A DNA stretch of 64,000 nt from Paenibacillus silvestris (GCF_009882985.1 NZ_WTUZ01000021.1:290499-354498), one strand, 5' to 3'; counted from the first letter of the stretch, positions 33,041-42,214 are shown. Notes: generated by a model not told the origin, from the letters alone. Numbers and translations are program-made.

Positions 33041-34093
33041 ATGAGAAAGCTTATGAAAACCATGCGGAAACGGAAAGTGCTGTCATCCTTTCTTCTATTA
33101 ACCTTACTCGTTGTCGGTGCTGCATCCGGCTACGCCGCTTTTCTGATGAATAAATGGAATCATGCCTTGGATCAAATAGCTGCTCCGATCGTGCCTTCAA
33201 CAAATGACATTCAAACAAGCAATTACCCCGTTTCACAGACGTCACATACATCCAATACATCCAATACGACTGAGAATGAAGAGAAACCGCTTACCTTGCT
33301 GCTTACGGCCATTGATGAGCGCTCAGGAAGCCAGGGATCGCTGAATACGGATGTTATGATGCTTTTTCGTGTGGATCCAGTGACTCATCAAGGGACTGTA
33401 GTTTCAATCCCCAGAGACCTTGAGGTATCTGCAGAAAAGTCGGGCCTAGAAACCTCTCACAAAGCTAACTATTTCTATGCTTATAATTACAATAAGAACA
33501 AAGAAACGGCCCTTGAGGAAACGAAACAGCTGTTTAGCAACGTTTATCAAGTTCCGATTGATCATATGGCTGTCATTAATTTTGATGGTTTCCGAAAGCT
33601 GATTGATCAATTAGGCGGAATGACAGTGGATGTCGATATGGATATGAAATACCAGGATGAGAGCGACGGAACAGACATTAATCTTAGAAAAGGAACACAG
33701 CGCTTAAATGGCAAACAAGTGCTTGATTATATTCGATATCGGAAATCGAATTTGGGAACGGCGGAATCATCTGATATGGAGCGGAACCAACGGGAGCAAT
33801 TTGTCCTTAATGAATTATTAGATAAATTAACTTCAATTAATGGTGTAACGGCGTGGGGAAAGGTGCTTGATATTATGGGAAGCTCGATTAAGACAGATAT
33901 TCCTGCAGATGAACTTCGCACTTTAACCAAATCGTACCGTGACTATAAGCCTGCGAATGTGCAGTATATACATCTGGATGGGACATGGGAGAGTCCTTAC
34001 CTGGTCGTGAAGCAGCAGGATTTAGAAGAAGCGTTGGAAGCGTTGCGGGGAGAAACGGAAAGTTCAATTGACAGCATTTTGCAGACAGATTAA
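33041..34093 (+). CDS. LytR-CpsA-Psr (LCP) family protein
   Basis: 350 residues. Basic N-terminus and one membrane span (VLSSFLLLTLLVVGAASGYA), a Ser/Thr-rich linker, then the extracellular LCP domain: TLLLTAIDERSG, DVMMLFRVDP, VVSIPRDLEV, the KAN motif, INFDGFRKLIDQLGGMTVDV and YIRYRKS. LCP enzymes transfer wall teichoic acid or other glycopolymers from a lipid carrier to peptidoglycan. AAGGAG precedes ATG 33041 by 7 nt. Candidate ligase for a surface polymer; which one is not shown. Confidence 0.92.
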   Translation: MRKLMKTMRKRKVLSSFLLLTLLVVGAASGYAAFLMNKWNHALDQIAAPIVPSTNDIQTSNYPVSQTSHTSNTSNTTENEEKPLTLLLTAIDERSGSQGSLNTDVMMLFRVDPVTHQGTVVSIPRDLEVSAEKSGLETSHKANYFYAYNYNKNKETALEETKQLFSNVYQVPIDHMAVINFDGFRKLIDQLGGMTVDVDMDMKYQDESDGTDINLRKGTQRLNGKQVLDYIRYRKSNLGTAESSDMERNQREQFVLNELLDKLTSINGVTAWGKVLDIMGSSIKTDIPADELRTLTKSYRDYKPANVQYIHLDGTWESPYLVVKQQDLEEALEALRGETESSIDSILQTD

Positions 34094-34165
34094 AGTGTAC
34101 AAGAAGCGATGGCTATTGCTACATAGCAAACGCATTTTTGGTAAAGGATAGAGGGGGAAGCACGG

Positions 34166-34597
34166 TTGAAGTTTAATGAAATTTCTGCGCAAGAATGGCA
34201 CGATTTAAAACCATACTTGGACACATGTTTGCTGCCAGTAACGGGGTTGACTGGATTTGAAGACCCCGCACAAGTGACTTTGGCACTGGAGCAGCTCCGA
34301 GATGCACTGGAAACCATCGAAATTCCATACAAAGGTAGGGTAGTGACGTACCCAGCGCTTCATTATATGACGGCGGTGAGCATGAGGGACCAGCTAGAAG
34401 CCCTCTCTCTTCATTTAAAAAGGATGGGATTCCGTTATGTCATCGTACTGACCATACATACGGAAGGTGCAAGCTGGAAAGCGGATCAAACCGATTTGTT
34501 GATCGCTGTCGATATGGAGCAGTGGGAAAGCAAATCCGAACAGATCAAATCAAGTATTTCTAAGCAAGTCCAGCACTTATGGCAGCATAGTGATTAA
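34166..34597 (+). CDS. YpiF-like protein (DUF2487)
   Basis: 143 residues, soluble. The N-terminal KFNEISAQEWHDLKPYLDT and the central YPALHYM, with placement directly before qcrA, match YpiF of B. subtilis (DUF2487). Function not known. TTG 34166 has GAGGGGGA upstream. A 281-nt gap with a sigma-A promoter separates it from qcrA, so the reductase operon can be expressed independently. Confidence 0.8.
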   Translation: MKFNEISAQEWHDLKPYLDTCLLPVTGLTGFEDPAQVTLALEQLRDALETIEIPYKGRVVTYPALHYMTAVSMRDQLEALSLHLKRMGFRYVIVLTIHTEGASWKADQTDLLIAVDMEQWESKSEQIKSSISKQVQHLWQHSD

Positions 34598-34680
34598 CTT
34601 TAGCTGTTAAGTGTATTATTGGAAAAAAAATTGTGCAGGATAAGGGGAGTAATGGCGTACATTGGCTGCCAAAAAGTTGT

Positions 34681-34702
34681 GACAATTTCGTTAAAATTTG
34701 TC
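34681..34702 (+). promoter_or_regulatory. Imperfect palindrome upstream of the qcr promoter
   Basis: GACAA at 34681 and TTGTC ending at 34702 form the arms of an interrupted inverted repeat, 43 nt before the -35. It could be an operator; the binding protein is unknown. Confidence 0.3.
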
Positions 34703-34744
34703 CGAACGCCAAGTTTTCAATGGCTCAAAAGGAGTTCTGGATTC

Positions 34745-34773
34745 TTGACGACCTAGTAGTCGTAGGATATTAT
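34745..34773 (+). promoter_or_regulatory. Sigma-A promoter of qcrABC
   Basis: TTGACG (34745-34750), 17-nt spacer, TATTAT (34768-34773); about 100-nt leader before qcrA. Confidence 0.75.
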
Positions 34774-34878
34774 TAGTAATGTCCTAGTTATGTAGTGTAA
34801 TGTCGAACGACACGTGATAGAGGTAACTGACGTCCGAGAGGGTTGGACATCGGCCAATGTAGGAGGGTAGACCTGAGA

Positions 34879-35424
34879 ATGAGTGATCATAACAATCACA
34901 ATGAAGAACAGCATGGGAAGAAACCCGGGACAAAACGCGAAATGTCTCGTCGACAATTTCTATCCTACACCCTAGGTGGCGCTGGAGGATTCATGGGGGC
35001 CGGCATCATTATTCCAATGATTCGGTTTGCGGTAGATCCTGTACTTCAGAAGAAGTCAGAATCAGATTGGATTAAAGTTGTCGAAGAAAGTAAAATTACA
35101 AATGTACCACAATCATTTACGTTCCAAGTGCATCAAGTAGATGGTTGGTACGAAAGTGACGCTGAATTGGTTGCGTGGATTTCCAAAGACAGCAGTGGCA
35201 AACTCTTTGCACTAAATCCTACTTGTAAGCACCTTGGATGTACGGTTAACTGGAACGATAACCCGGCTTACAAAGATCAGTATTTCTGTCCTTGTCATGG
35301 TGCTCACTATACGCAAGATGGTAAAAACCTTGCTGTCGCACCAAAACCATTGGATGAATACACAACCAAAGTTGAGAATGGGTTCGTTTATGTGGGACAA
35401 CTGCATGCTAACACAAGAGTATAA
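34879..35424 (+). CDS. qcrA: Rieske iron-sulfur subunit of menaquinol:cytochrome c reductase
   Basis: 181 residues. N-terminal twin-arginine type signal anchor (MSRRQFLSYTLGG) followed by a membrane span, then the Rieske domain with CKHLGC and CPCHGAHY, the two His and two Cys ligands of the [2Fe-2S] centre. Takes electrons from menaquinol and passes them to cytochrome c. AGGAGGG lies 11 nt before ATG 34879. First gene of qcrABC. The N-terminus is His/Asn-rich. Confidence 0.96.
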   Translation: MSDHNNHNEEQHGKKPGTKREMSRRQFLSYTLGGAGGFMGAGIIIPMIRFAVDPVLQKKSESDWIKVVEESKITNVPQSFTFQVHQVDGWYESDAELVAWISKDSSGKLFALNPTCKHLGCTVNWNDNPAYKDQYFCPCHGAHYTQDGKNLAVAPKPLDEYTTKVENGFVYVGQLHANTRV

Positions 35425-35441
35425 GGAGGCGTCACAGTCAG

Positions 35442-36113
35442 ATGTTTAAAAACGTATACAACTGGATTGACGAACGTCTTGATATTACGCCTATGTGGAG
35501 GGATGTAGCAGATCATGAGGTTCCAGAACACGTAAACCCTGCTCATCATTTTTCCGCTTTCGTGTATTGCTTCGGCGGATTGACGTTTTTCATTACAGTC
35601 ATTCAAATCCTTTCAGGTATGTTCTTAACGATGTATTACACACCTGATATCATCAATGCTTATGCAAGCGTTGACTACTTACAACATAAAGTAGCTTTCG
35701 GTGTTATCGTCAGAGGTATGCACCACTGGGGAGCTAGTTTAGTTATCGTAATGATGTTCTTACATACCCTGCGCGTGTTCTTCACAGGTTCTTACAAAGC
35801 ACCACGTGAAATGAACTGGGTAGTAGGCATGCTCATTTTCTTCGTTATGTTAGGTCTAGGTTTTACGGGATACCTGCTTCCATGGGATAACAAAGCATAC
35901 TTCGCTACACAAGTAGGTATGAAAATTGCAGCGTCCGTACCTTTAGCGGGTCCGTACATTGAAACGTTGCTGCAAGGCGGAAGCATCGTTGGTGCGCAAA
36001 CACTAACTCGTTTCTTTGCCATTCACGTGTTCTTCCTGCCTGGCGTTCTGCTCGCTTTGCTTGCTGGACACTTCTTCATGATTCGCAAACAAGGTATTTC
36101 CGGACCGCTATAA
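35442..36113 (+). CDS. qcrB: Cytochrome b subunit of menaquinol:cytochrome c reductase
   Basis: 223 residues, b6-type with four membrane spans. VRGMHHWGASLVIV and LHTLRVFFTGSYK hold heme-binding histidines, and a second pair lies in FFAIHVFFLPG. The protein ends after the fourth span; the remaining spans are on QcrC, as in the B. subtilis b6c complex. AAGGAGGC precedes ATG 35442. Forms the quinol oxidation core in the cytoplasmic membrane. Confidence 0.97.
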   Translation: MFKNVYNWIDERLDITPMWRDVADHEVPEHVNPAHHFSAFVYCFGGLTFFITVIQILSGMFLTMYYTPDIINAYASVDYLQHKVAFGVIVRGMHHWGASLVIVMMFLHTLRVFFTGSYKAPREMNWVVGMLIFFVMLGLGFTGYLLPWDNKAYFATQVGMKIAASVPLAGPYIETLLQGGSIVGAQTLTRFFAIHVFFLPGVLLALLAGHFFMIRKQGISGPL

Positions 36114-36133
36114 ATTAGGGAGGGGCGAATAGC

Positions 36134-37024
36134 GTGGCGCATGGTCATAAGTCAGACGAGAAAATCGTTTACGTAGGGGATTCCCGCGTAATTAAGAAAA
36201 CAGAAGAACAAAGATTAATTCCTCGCGATTACTCTGCGTATCCGGGAAAATCGGAAGCCTTTATTCCAAACTTCTTGTTAAAAGAGTGGATGGTAGGGGT
36301 AGTTGTATTAGTCGGTATGTTAGTGTTGGTAATGTCCGATCCGGCACCGTTAGGTTATCCTGCGGATCCTAAAAATACAGCGTTTATTCCGATGCCTGAC
36401 TGGTACTTCTTGTTCATGTATCAATTATTGAAATATCCGTATACATCTGGGGATTACGTAGTACTTGGAGCAGTTGTCGTGCCTGGTTTGCTGTTCGGTG
36501 GTTTGTTGCTGGCTCCTTTCTTGGATACAGGCAAAGAGCGCCGCTTCTACAGAAGACCAATCGCTTCTAGCTTGATGATTTTATGTCTAATCGCATGTAC
36601 ATACTTAACGTACACATCTTGGGATCACTACCAATTTGAGTTGAAAGAGAAAAACATCATTCCTGAGCACATTAAGCGTGAAGAAGAAATGCACGCTAAC
36701 AAAGGCGCAGCTGCTGGCGGCGGTGCTGCTAAGGATACGAAGAAAGCTCCGGCTATCGTAGCTGCAGATGATCCGGGTGCTGAAATTTACAAAAAAGCAA
36801 CGTGCTTGTCTTGTCATGGTGCAGGACTTAAAGGGATGCCGGCTTCAGGCGTACCAGCGCTGCTTGGCGTAGGTGACAAACATCCGCAAGATGAGATTAT
36901 GAACATCGTCAAGAACGGTAAGGGTAACATGGGTAAACAATACCAAGCTAACATTGATAAAGGTTTAACAGATGCCGATATCACGAAACTTACTGAATGG
37001 TTGTCCAAACAAAAAGCCCAATAA
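36134..37024 (+). CDS. qcrC: Cytochrome b/c fusion subunit of menaquinol:cytochrome c reductase
   Basis: 296 residues. The N-terminal half has three membrane spans like subunit IV of b6f complexes (PDWYFLFMYQLLKYP); an Ala/Lys-rich linker leads to a C-terminal cytochrome c domain with CLSCHG and a late Met region (GNMGKQY). This subunit-IV/cytochrome c fusion is the Bacillus type. GTG 36134 follows GGGAGGGG. A terminator with GAAA tetraloop follows, closing the operon. Confidence 0.97.
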   Translation: MAHGHKSDEKIVYVGDSRVIKKTEEQRLIPRDYSAYPGKSEAFIPNFLLKEWMVGVVVLVGMLVLVMSDPAPLGYPADPKNTAFIPMPDWYFLFMYQLLKYPYTSGDYVVLGAVVVPGLLFGGLLLAPFLDTGKERRFYRRPIASSLMILCLIACTYLTYTSWDHYQFELKEKNIIPEHIKREEEMHANKGAAAGGGAAKDTKKAPAIVAADDPGAEIYKKATCLSCHGAGLKGMPASGVPALLGVGDKHPQDEIMNIVKNGKGNMGKQYQANIDKGLTDADITKLTEWLSKQKAQ

Positions 37025-37031
37025 AATAGGG

Positions 37032-37065
37032 AAACCTGGTCGCGAAAGCGGTCAGGTTTTTTTAA
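37032..37065 (+). terminator. Intrinsic terminator after qcrC
   Basis: AAACCTGGTCGC (37032-37043), GAAA tetraloop, GCGGTCAGGTTT (37048-37059), two G·U pairs, T run. Confidence 0.9.
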
Positions 37066-37086
37066 ATCACTGGAGGAGGAGCTTCC

Positions 37087-37749
37087 TTGCATCAAGGCGT
37101 GTCCATTTCTTATTTTTGGAGTAAGGATTTCTTGTTAAGCAAAAAGATGCTGTGGCTGTTTTTCATTATGAATCTGTTGGGCACCGTGTATGGTTATGAG
37201 TGGTATTGGATTCAAATGATGGACACGATAGCTGATTACCCGTCATGGTATGTTATTTTTGTGCCCGATAGTCCGACAGCCAGTTTATTCTTCACTTTGT
37301 CGGCAGGTTACTTGATTATTGACCGCACATGGGGCAGACCATCTGGGAAAGTGTACCAATCCATTAGAGCCTTTGTGGAAGCCTTTGCTCTTATCACATC
37401 ATTTAAATATGGCATTTGGGCAGTTACCATGATTTGGGCAGGCGCTTGGCAAGGAGTTCCTGTTGGCTGGGATGGCTGGATGCTTACATGCTCGCATTTG
37501 GCAATGGCAGTAGAAGCGCTATTATTTGTGAGATGGTTTACTTACCGGATTCCTGCCATCCTACTTGTTGCGTGCTGGACGATATGGAACGACTTCATGG
37601 ATTATGAACGAGGGGTATTTCCTAGATTGCCAGAAGTGCTTGTAAACAACTACTATAGAACCATAGAAGGGTTTACAATCAGCTTGAGCGTTATAGGTAT
37701 CTTGATCGCTTTCATCTGCTTGGGTTTACGCCAGAAGAAACAACGATAA
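37087..37749 (+). CDS. YpjA-like membrane protein (DUF1405)
   Basis: 220 residues, about six membrane spans, rich in Trp (MLWLFFIMNLLGTVYGYEWYW, AVTMIWAGAWQGVP). Matches YpjA/DUF1405 in topology, length and position after qcrC. Role unknown; the family neighbours respiratory genes in Bacillales. TTG 37087 is preceded by GGAGGAGG. ypjB follows after 65 nt, as in B. subtilis. Confidence 0.85.
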   Translation: MHQGVSISYFWSKDFLLSKKMLWLFFIMNLLGTVYGYEWYWIQMMDTIADYPSWYVIFVPDSPTASLFFTLSAGYLIIDRTWGRPSGKVYQSIRAFVEAFALITSFKYGIWAVTMIWAGAWQGVPVGWDGWMLTCSHLAMAVEALLFVRWFTYRIPAILLVACWTIWNDFMDYERGVFPRLPEVLVNNYYRTIEGFTISLSVIGILIAFICLGLRQKKQR

Positions 37750-37814
37750 TCACATAACCGATGGTCTAATTTGGGACAAACCTCCATATGATGATGGTGA
37801 AGGAGGGATGTCCC

Positions 37815-38705
37815 ATGTTTATATTTCCCGGGGGAATTAAACGACTGACGGTCACACTTTTACTGGCAGCAGTCGTAAGTATAAGCTCTGCATGCGCAGC
37901 TAGCACCAGTACGATTGGACAAGCCGCTAAACCAATAGATCCGGAACAGTTGAAGCGGGTTGAGTTTTTGAATCAAATTGCTGACGAGATGTACAAGCAA
38001 ACGATGGACGGTCAAGTGCTGGAGGCACGAAATAAGCTGATGCAAATGTCAGATCAAATTCCGAAGATACAATTTGAAGGCATTACATCCGTAGAGGGGC
38101 TTAATGCGTTAACGGAAACGATTACGCAGGCCAAGAGAGTCTATAACGCCGCGAGCTACTCACCGGAAGAAGCACAAATGGCTGTAGCCAAAATAAGACT
38201 TGCAACGGATGCTCTTACCCATAAAAATCAACCCATGTGGCTGCAATATTATAAAGTACTGCAAAATGACACAGCTGCATTGACACAAGTTGTAAAAGCA
38301 GGCAAGCAGCAAGAGAGCATTGCAGGCTTCGGAAAGCTATCGCAGCATATTGCCATCATTCATCCTTCATTATTGATTAGCCGGGATGCTTCCTCTGTCG
38401 AGAAGCTTGATTCTGTCATCCTCTTTCTAAGAAAGAACATTAATAGTGAGCCTATGATAGGCCGTCAAGTAGAAACAGGGCTGGACCATTTGGGTCAAGT
38501 ATTGGATGAATTGTTTTTGAAAAACAAAGATGCAATTGCTTTCGTTCCCATTACTGACCCTAAACATCCAATTATCTGGTCTGCAGGGATTGGACTTATC
38601 ATCGTTAGTGTATTGTCGTTCGTGGGCTGGCGGATGTACCAATCCGGCCGACATATCGTTCCAATCAAAAATCCCCGGGTGCGGGAAAAGGAACTTGGAG
38701 ATTAA
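37815..38705 (+). CDS. ypjB: Sporulation protein YpjB-like
   Basis: 296 residues. N-terminal signal (LTVTLLLAAVVSISSA), a long helical extracytoplasmic domain and a C-terminal membrane span (IIWSAGIGLIIVSVLSFVGW). Matches the YpjB family, linked to sporulation in B. subtilis, in length, topology and position. AAGGAGGG at 37800-37807 favours ATG 37815 over the ATGs at 37788-37794. The ACAAS after the signal could be a signal peptidase I site; a lipobox is not convincing. Its end is followed by a repeat-borne terminator. Confidence 0.82.
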   Translation: MFIFPGGIKRLTVTLLLAAVVSISSACAASTSTIGQAAKPIDPEQLKRVEFLNQIADEMYKQTMDGQVLEARNKLMQMSDQIPKIQFEGITSVEGLNALTETITQAKRVYNAASYSPEEAQMAVAKIRLATDALTHKNQPMWLQYYKVLQNDTAALTQVVKAGKQQESIAGFGKLSQHIAIIHPSLLISRDASSVEKLDSVILFLRKNINSEPMIGRQVETGLDHLGQVLDELFLKNKDAIAFVPITDPKHPIIWSAGIGLIIVSVLSFVGWRMYQSGRHIVPIKNPRVREKELGD

Positions 38706-38980
38706 TAAGGCTGTCCCGAGAGTCATTATATGACCGAGGGACAGCCTTTTGTGCGCTTGGCAGCGCCTCATTAGATTAACTGGAAATGCTCCCGCTAAAT
38801 AGTTGAATAACACAGCCAGAGGGGTGAATTAATGGAAGTTCTCCTGTTAATGTAGACAATTGAGCCTGGATATAGGGTTATGGAGCAAATTAACGGGATT
38901 TTTTCCAGTTATTAGGACTATCTAGCCCAGAATTTCTTGAAATAAATGGGGTTTTTCCCGCTACTCGATTCGGCTCTAGA
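38705..38980 (+). repeat. Copy A of a ~275-nt dispersed repeat, including a terminator hairpin
   Basis: Starts with the hairpin AAGGCTGTCCC (38707-38717)/GGGACAGCCTT (38738-38748), which serves as terminator for ypjB. Four related hairpin-like units follow at 38776, 38829, 38890 and 38941 (for example TTAATGGAAGTTCTCCTG and TTAACGGGATTTTTTCCAG), and it ends in CGATTCGGCTCTA. Aligns end to end with the reverse complement of 53121-53399. No reading frame. It fills most of the 333-nt gap between ypjB and yitT. Confidence 0.8.
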
Positions 38981-39038
38981 AAAAGGCTTTCCCAAGGCAG
39001 GAGCGTCTCTTTTGTGAAGCTTTTGCGAAGGCCTCCTT

Positions 39039-39911
39039 TTATTGTGCTTTAAAGCCTTCGCCTATCACGTCATGGACTTCCCCGATGATGATAAAGGCGC
39101 GAGGATCGATGGATTGAATAAGCTCGCGAAGACGTCTTGTTTCATGACGATACACGACACAATACAATACTTCTTTATTGTTGCCGGAGTATGCGCCCCT
39201 AGCAGGAAACAGAGTCACTCCACGGTCTAATTCCTTTGTAATAGCTTCCGATAAAGGCACAGCTTCATCGCTTATAATTGTAAATGCCTTAGCTGCATGA
39301 GCGCCTTCAGATATGTAATCGATGAGCCTAGAAGTAACAAAGACTGCAACGAGTGAGTAGAGGACTTTTTCCTTCGGCAAATAGAGAAAGGATGTACCAA
39401 TTACGATAACGTCAATAATTAAGATAACTTGTCCAACACTCCAGCCCCTTTTCTTATTCCCGATCCGAGCCAGGATGTCTGATCCGCCCGTGGTGCCCCC
39501 GAAGCGGAAGACAAGACCAAGTCCGGTACCTAGTGTGATTCCGGCATAAAGTGTAGCTAGAAAGTAATCCTGTGTGGTATGAAAGGGGATAAGCCAGTTA
39601 TTATGTATGAGTTGTTCCATGACCCAAAGAAAAAATGACAAGGAAACTACCCCGTAAATTGTGTACAACATGGGGCCTTTCCCGAAAACACGCCATCCGA
39701 GATAAAACAAGGGGATATTACATACCAAAGTAGATACGGATGGAGGAACGTTAAGCACATACTTCAGAAGCAAAGCTACACCCGTAACACCGCCTTCCAT
39801 GAGCTCATTAGAAATCACAAAATAATGTAAACCAAACGCATAGATTGCGGTGCCAATCGTTATGGCAAGTACATTTGTAAATTGATCAGCCAATCGTTCC
39901 TTAAAAATCAT
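39039..39911 (-). CDS. YitT family membrane protein
   Basis: 290 residues, on the minus strand. Five or six N-terminal membrane spans (LAITIGTAIYAFGLHYFVIS, ATLYAGITLGTGLGLVF) and a soluble C-terminal DUF2179 domain (AFTIISDEAVPLSEAI, VLYCVVYRHETRRL). FRFGGTTGGSDILA is the family signature. Function unknown, possibly transport. The start at 39911 has GGAGG on the minus strand 6 nt before; the ORF is open 30 nt further but that part lies ahead of the ribosome binding site. Convergent with ypjB. Confidence 0.9.
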   Translation of the reverse strand: MIFKERLADQFTNVLAITIGTAIYAFGLHYFVISNELMEGGVTGVALLLKYVLNVPPSVSTLVCNIPLFYLGWRVFGKGPMLYTIYGVVSLSFFLWVMEQLIHNNWLIPFHTTQDYFLATLYAGITLGTGLGLVFRFGGTTGGSDILARIGNKKRGWSVGQVILIIDVIVIGTSFLYLPKEKVLYSLVAVFVTSRLIDYISEGAHAAKAFTIISDEAVPLSEAITKELDRGVTLFPARGAYSGNNKEVLYCVVYRHETRRLRELIQSIDPRAFIIIGEVHDVIGEGFKAQ

Positions 39912-40025
39912 TTCATTTCCTCCAAACCTCATGGTTCGCATCTGTCAAAAAAATTTGTCAACTTTTCTTGTTTAGTTTAACATAGTAATGATATCTTGGT
40001 GAAGAAGAAGGAAAGAAGGGTGAAC

Positions 40026-40364
40026 ATGTCGGAACGCACGCTGAAAGATATACAGAAAGAAGTCGATACTTATATTTCCCAGTTCAAGGAAGGATATTTC
40101 AGTCCTTTGGCTATGCTCGCTAGAATGTCCGAAGAAGTGGGAGAACTAGCTCGTGAAGTGAACCATTCCTATGGTGAAAAACCGAAAAAAAGCACGGAAG
40201 CGGACAACTCCATCGAGTTAGAACTTGGCGATATCATGTTTATAACGATCTGTTTCGCGAACTCACTAGGGATTGATCTGACGGAAGCGCATGATAAAAT
40301 CATGCATAAGTTCAATACGAGAGATGCGGGTAGATGGACTAAAATTAACACCGAAATTACATAA
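40026..40364 (+). CDS. MazG-like nucleotide pyrophosphohydrolase
   Basis: 112 residues, one MazG domain. EEVGELAREVNH and ELGDIMFITICFANSLGID hold the EExxE-type and ExxD metal ligands. It resembles YpjD of B. subtilis, which also precedes dapB. Likely hydrolyses non-canonical or excess NTPs to NMP and pyrophosphate. AGAAGGG precedes ATG 40026; the TTG at 39996 lies upstream of that site. Confidence 0.9.
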   Translation: MSERTLKDIQKEVDTYISQFKEGYFSPLAMLARMSEEVGELAREVNHSYGEKPKKSTEADNSIELELGDIMFITICFANSLGIDLTEAHDKIMHKFNTRDAGRWTKINTEIT

Positions 40365-40426
40365 GCTTCATAAACTATACCATCCCCTCTGAAGGGAGAC
40401 TCTCTTTCGATAAGGAGGATGGGCAG

Positions 40427-40936
40427 ATGAATGGAGAAGATCAAATACAGAAAGCGTACGAATCTATACTTTCACAAGACTTCGAAAAAGCCATCGAATG
40501 GTTTGAAAAAGCGATAACCGCAGAACCGAACAATGCTGCCTATCACTACAAACTATCGATAACCTATGCAAGAAGCAACAAGCTGAGTAATGCCATTGAA
40601 CACGCTTCAAAAGCTACCCAGTTGGAACAAGATAATCAAGTGTACCGGTATCATTTGCAAGTGCTGCATGCCAGAGAATTGGTCGGAAAAGCTCGCAAGC
40701 AGCTAAGCACGCAATCCGAGCATGCCGAAAGAGCGATATTCTTGTTGAAGGAAGCGATTGTGCTCGATCCTCTTGCAATAGAAGCCTACCTGATACTTGG
40801 GGAAGCTTTTGCTTTTCGTAAAGACTACGGGAGAGCCTATCAAACGGTGATGGAAGCCGTTCGACTAGAGCCAAATCACGAATTAGCCAAGCAGCAGGCT
40901 GCTCGCTACCAGCAAAAGATGAAAAATAGAGTCTGA
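40427..40936 (+). CDS. TPR-repeat protein
   Basis: 169 residues made of tetratricopeptide repeats: AYESILSQDFEKAIEWFEKAI, YHYKLSITYARSNKLSNAIEH, AYLILGEAFAFRKDYGRAY and similar (segments quoted only in part). No signal or membrane segment, so a cytoplasmic protein-protein adapter. AAGGAGGA precedes ATG 40427. In tandem with mazG and dapB with short gaps. Partner unknown. Confidence 0.85.
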   Translation: MNGEDQIQKAYESILSQDFEKAIEWFEKAITAEPNNAAYHYKLSITYARSNKLSNAIEHASKATQLEQDNQVYRYHLQVLHARELVGKARKQLSTQSEHAERAIFLLKEAIVLDPLAIEAYLILGEAFAFRKDYGRAYQTVMEAVRLEPNHELAKQQAARYQQKMKNRV

Positions 40937-40962
40937 AACATACACAAAGGAGAAACATCGTC

Positions 40963-41766
40963 ATGGATCGTAAAATTCGAGTAGCCGTCATTGGGGCAAG
41001 TGGAAGAATGGGGAGAGAGGTTGTAAAGACCGTACTCACGGAGTCCGATATGGAATTAGTGGCGGGCATAAGCCGCTCCTCTGGCCCAATTGATCTTGGA
41101 AAAATGGTAGGATTAGAAGAATGCGGCGTCAAAATGAGCAATGATTTGGAACTTGCGCTAACCGAATCCAAACCAGATGTAGTAGTGGATTTTACTGGAC
41201 CGCAAACGGCATTTTCGCATACAAGTTTAGCGATTCGGTTAGGCATTCGTCCCGTGATGGGGACTACTGGTTTCACACCGCAGGATATTGCTGAGTTGGA
41301 CAAGCAGTGTCAGGACAAAGGTATCGGCGGAATTATCGCACCTAATTTCTCCATTGGAGCCATTCTAATGATGAGATTTGCAGCGCAAGCTTCTAAATAC
41401 TTCCCGCATTTGGAAATTATCGAGTATCATGGTGATCAAAAGCTCGATGCGCCTTCAGGAACTTCCGTGAAAACGGCTGAACTTATTTCTGAAGTTAGAG
41501 AAGAGATGAGGCAAGGCAATCCGAAAGAAGAAGAAACGATTGAAGGTTCGCGCGGCGGGTATTACAATGGGTTTAGAATACATAGCGTACGTCTGCCAGG
41601 TATTTTTGCTCAACAGGAAGTCATTATGGCTGAACAAGGGCAGGCGCTTAAGATAAGACATGACTCTTATGACCGTGCTGCCTATATGCCTGGCGTAGCG
41701 ATTGCTGTTCGTAAAGTAATGACATATAGCGGTATGATTTATGGATTCGAGCATTTTATAGATTAA
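40963..41766 (+). CDS. dapB: 4-hydroxy-tetrahydrodipicolinate reductase
   Basis: 267 residues. NAD(P)H reductase of the lysine/diaminopimelate pathway. The nucleotide loop VIGASGRMG is at 9-17, the catalytic EYHGDQKLDAPSGTSVKTAE region is intact. Its product also feeds dipicolinate synthesis in spores. AAGGAG precedes ATG 40963. Followed by mgsA after 27 nt, an arrangement conserved in Bacillales. Confidence 0.97.
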   Translation: MDRKIRVAVIGASGRMGREVVKTVLTESDMELVAGISRSSGPIDLGKMVGLEECGVKMSNDLELALTESKPDVVVDFTGPQTAFSHTSLAIRLGIRPVMGTTGFTPQDIAELDKQCQDKGIGGIIAPNFSIGAILMMRFAAQASKYFPHLEIIEYHGDQKLDAPSGTSVKTAELISEVREEMRQGNPKEEETIEGSRGGYYNGFRIHSVRLPGIFAQQEVIMAEQGQALKIRHDSYDRAAYMPGVAIAVRKVMTYSGMIYGFEHFID

Positions 41767-41793
41767 GTAAGTCCTAGGGGAGTGGAAGTCAGA

Positions 41794-42213
41794 ATGTTAA
41801 ATATTGCGCTAATTGCTCACGACCGCAAAAAAGATGAGATGGTCAATTTCGTTACAGCCTATGAGCATGTCTTTGCAGATCACAAATTATATGGAACAGG
41901 TACGACGGGCCAGAGAATTATGGAGAATACGAAGCTCGATGTCCATCGCTTTATGTCGGGTCCACTTGGCGGAGACCAGCAAATTGGTGCTTTGGTCGCC
42001 CAAAATGAAATGGACTTGATTATCTTCTTGCGCGATCCATTAATGGCGCAGCCACATGAGCCTGACATCATTGCTCTATTGCGCTTATGCGATGTTCAAG
42101 GAATCCCATGCGCGACCAATATTGCGACGGCGGAAATCCTCGTTAAAGCGCTGGATCGCGGAGATTTTGCATGGAGAGAACTCGTACATAAATATAAACC
42201 GGGACTTGAATAA
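41794..42213 (+). CDS. mgsA: Methylglyoxal synthase
   Basis: 139 residues. Turns dihydroxyacetone phosphate into methylglyoxal and phosphate. [14 protein letters not shown] at the start, GTTGQ phosphate loop, [11 protein letters not shown] and FLRDPL with the catalytic Asp are all present. ATG 41794 is used because AGGGGAGTGG lies before it. bshB1 follows after 1 nt; bacillithiol, made by the following genes, is the thiol that helps detoxify methylglyoxal, so the pairing makes sense. Confidence 0.97.
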   Translation: MLNIALIAHDRKKDEMVNFVTAYEHVFADHKLYGTGTTGQRIMENTKLDVHRFMSGPLGGDQQIGALVAQNEMDLIIFLRDPLMAQPHEPDIIALLRLCDVQGIPCATNIATAEILVKALDRGDFAWRELVHKYKPGLE

Positions 42214-42214
42214 G

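Noticed and set aside
34675..34705. Rex operator (TTGTGA...) upstream of qcrA
   Set aside because: Only the left half-site resembles TTGTGA; the right half TTTGTC does not match TCACAA.
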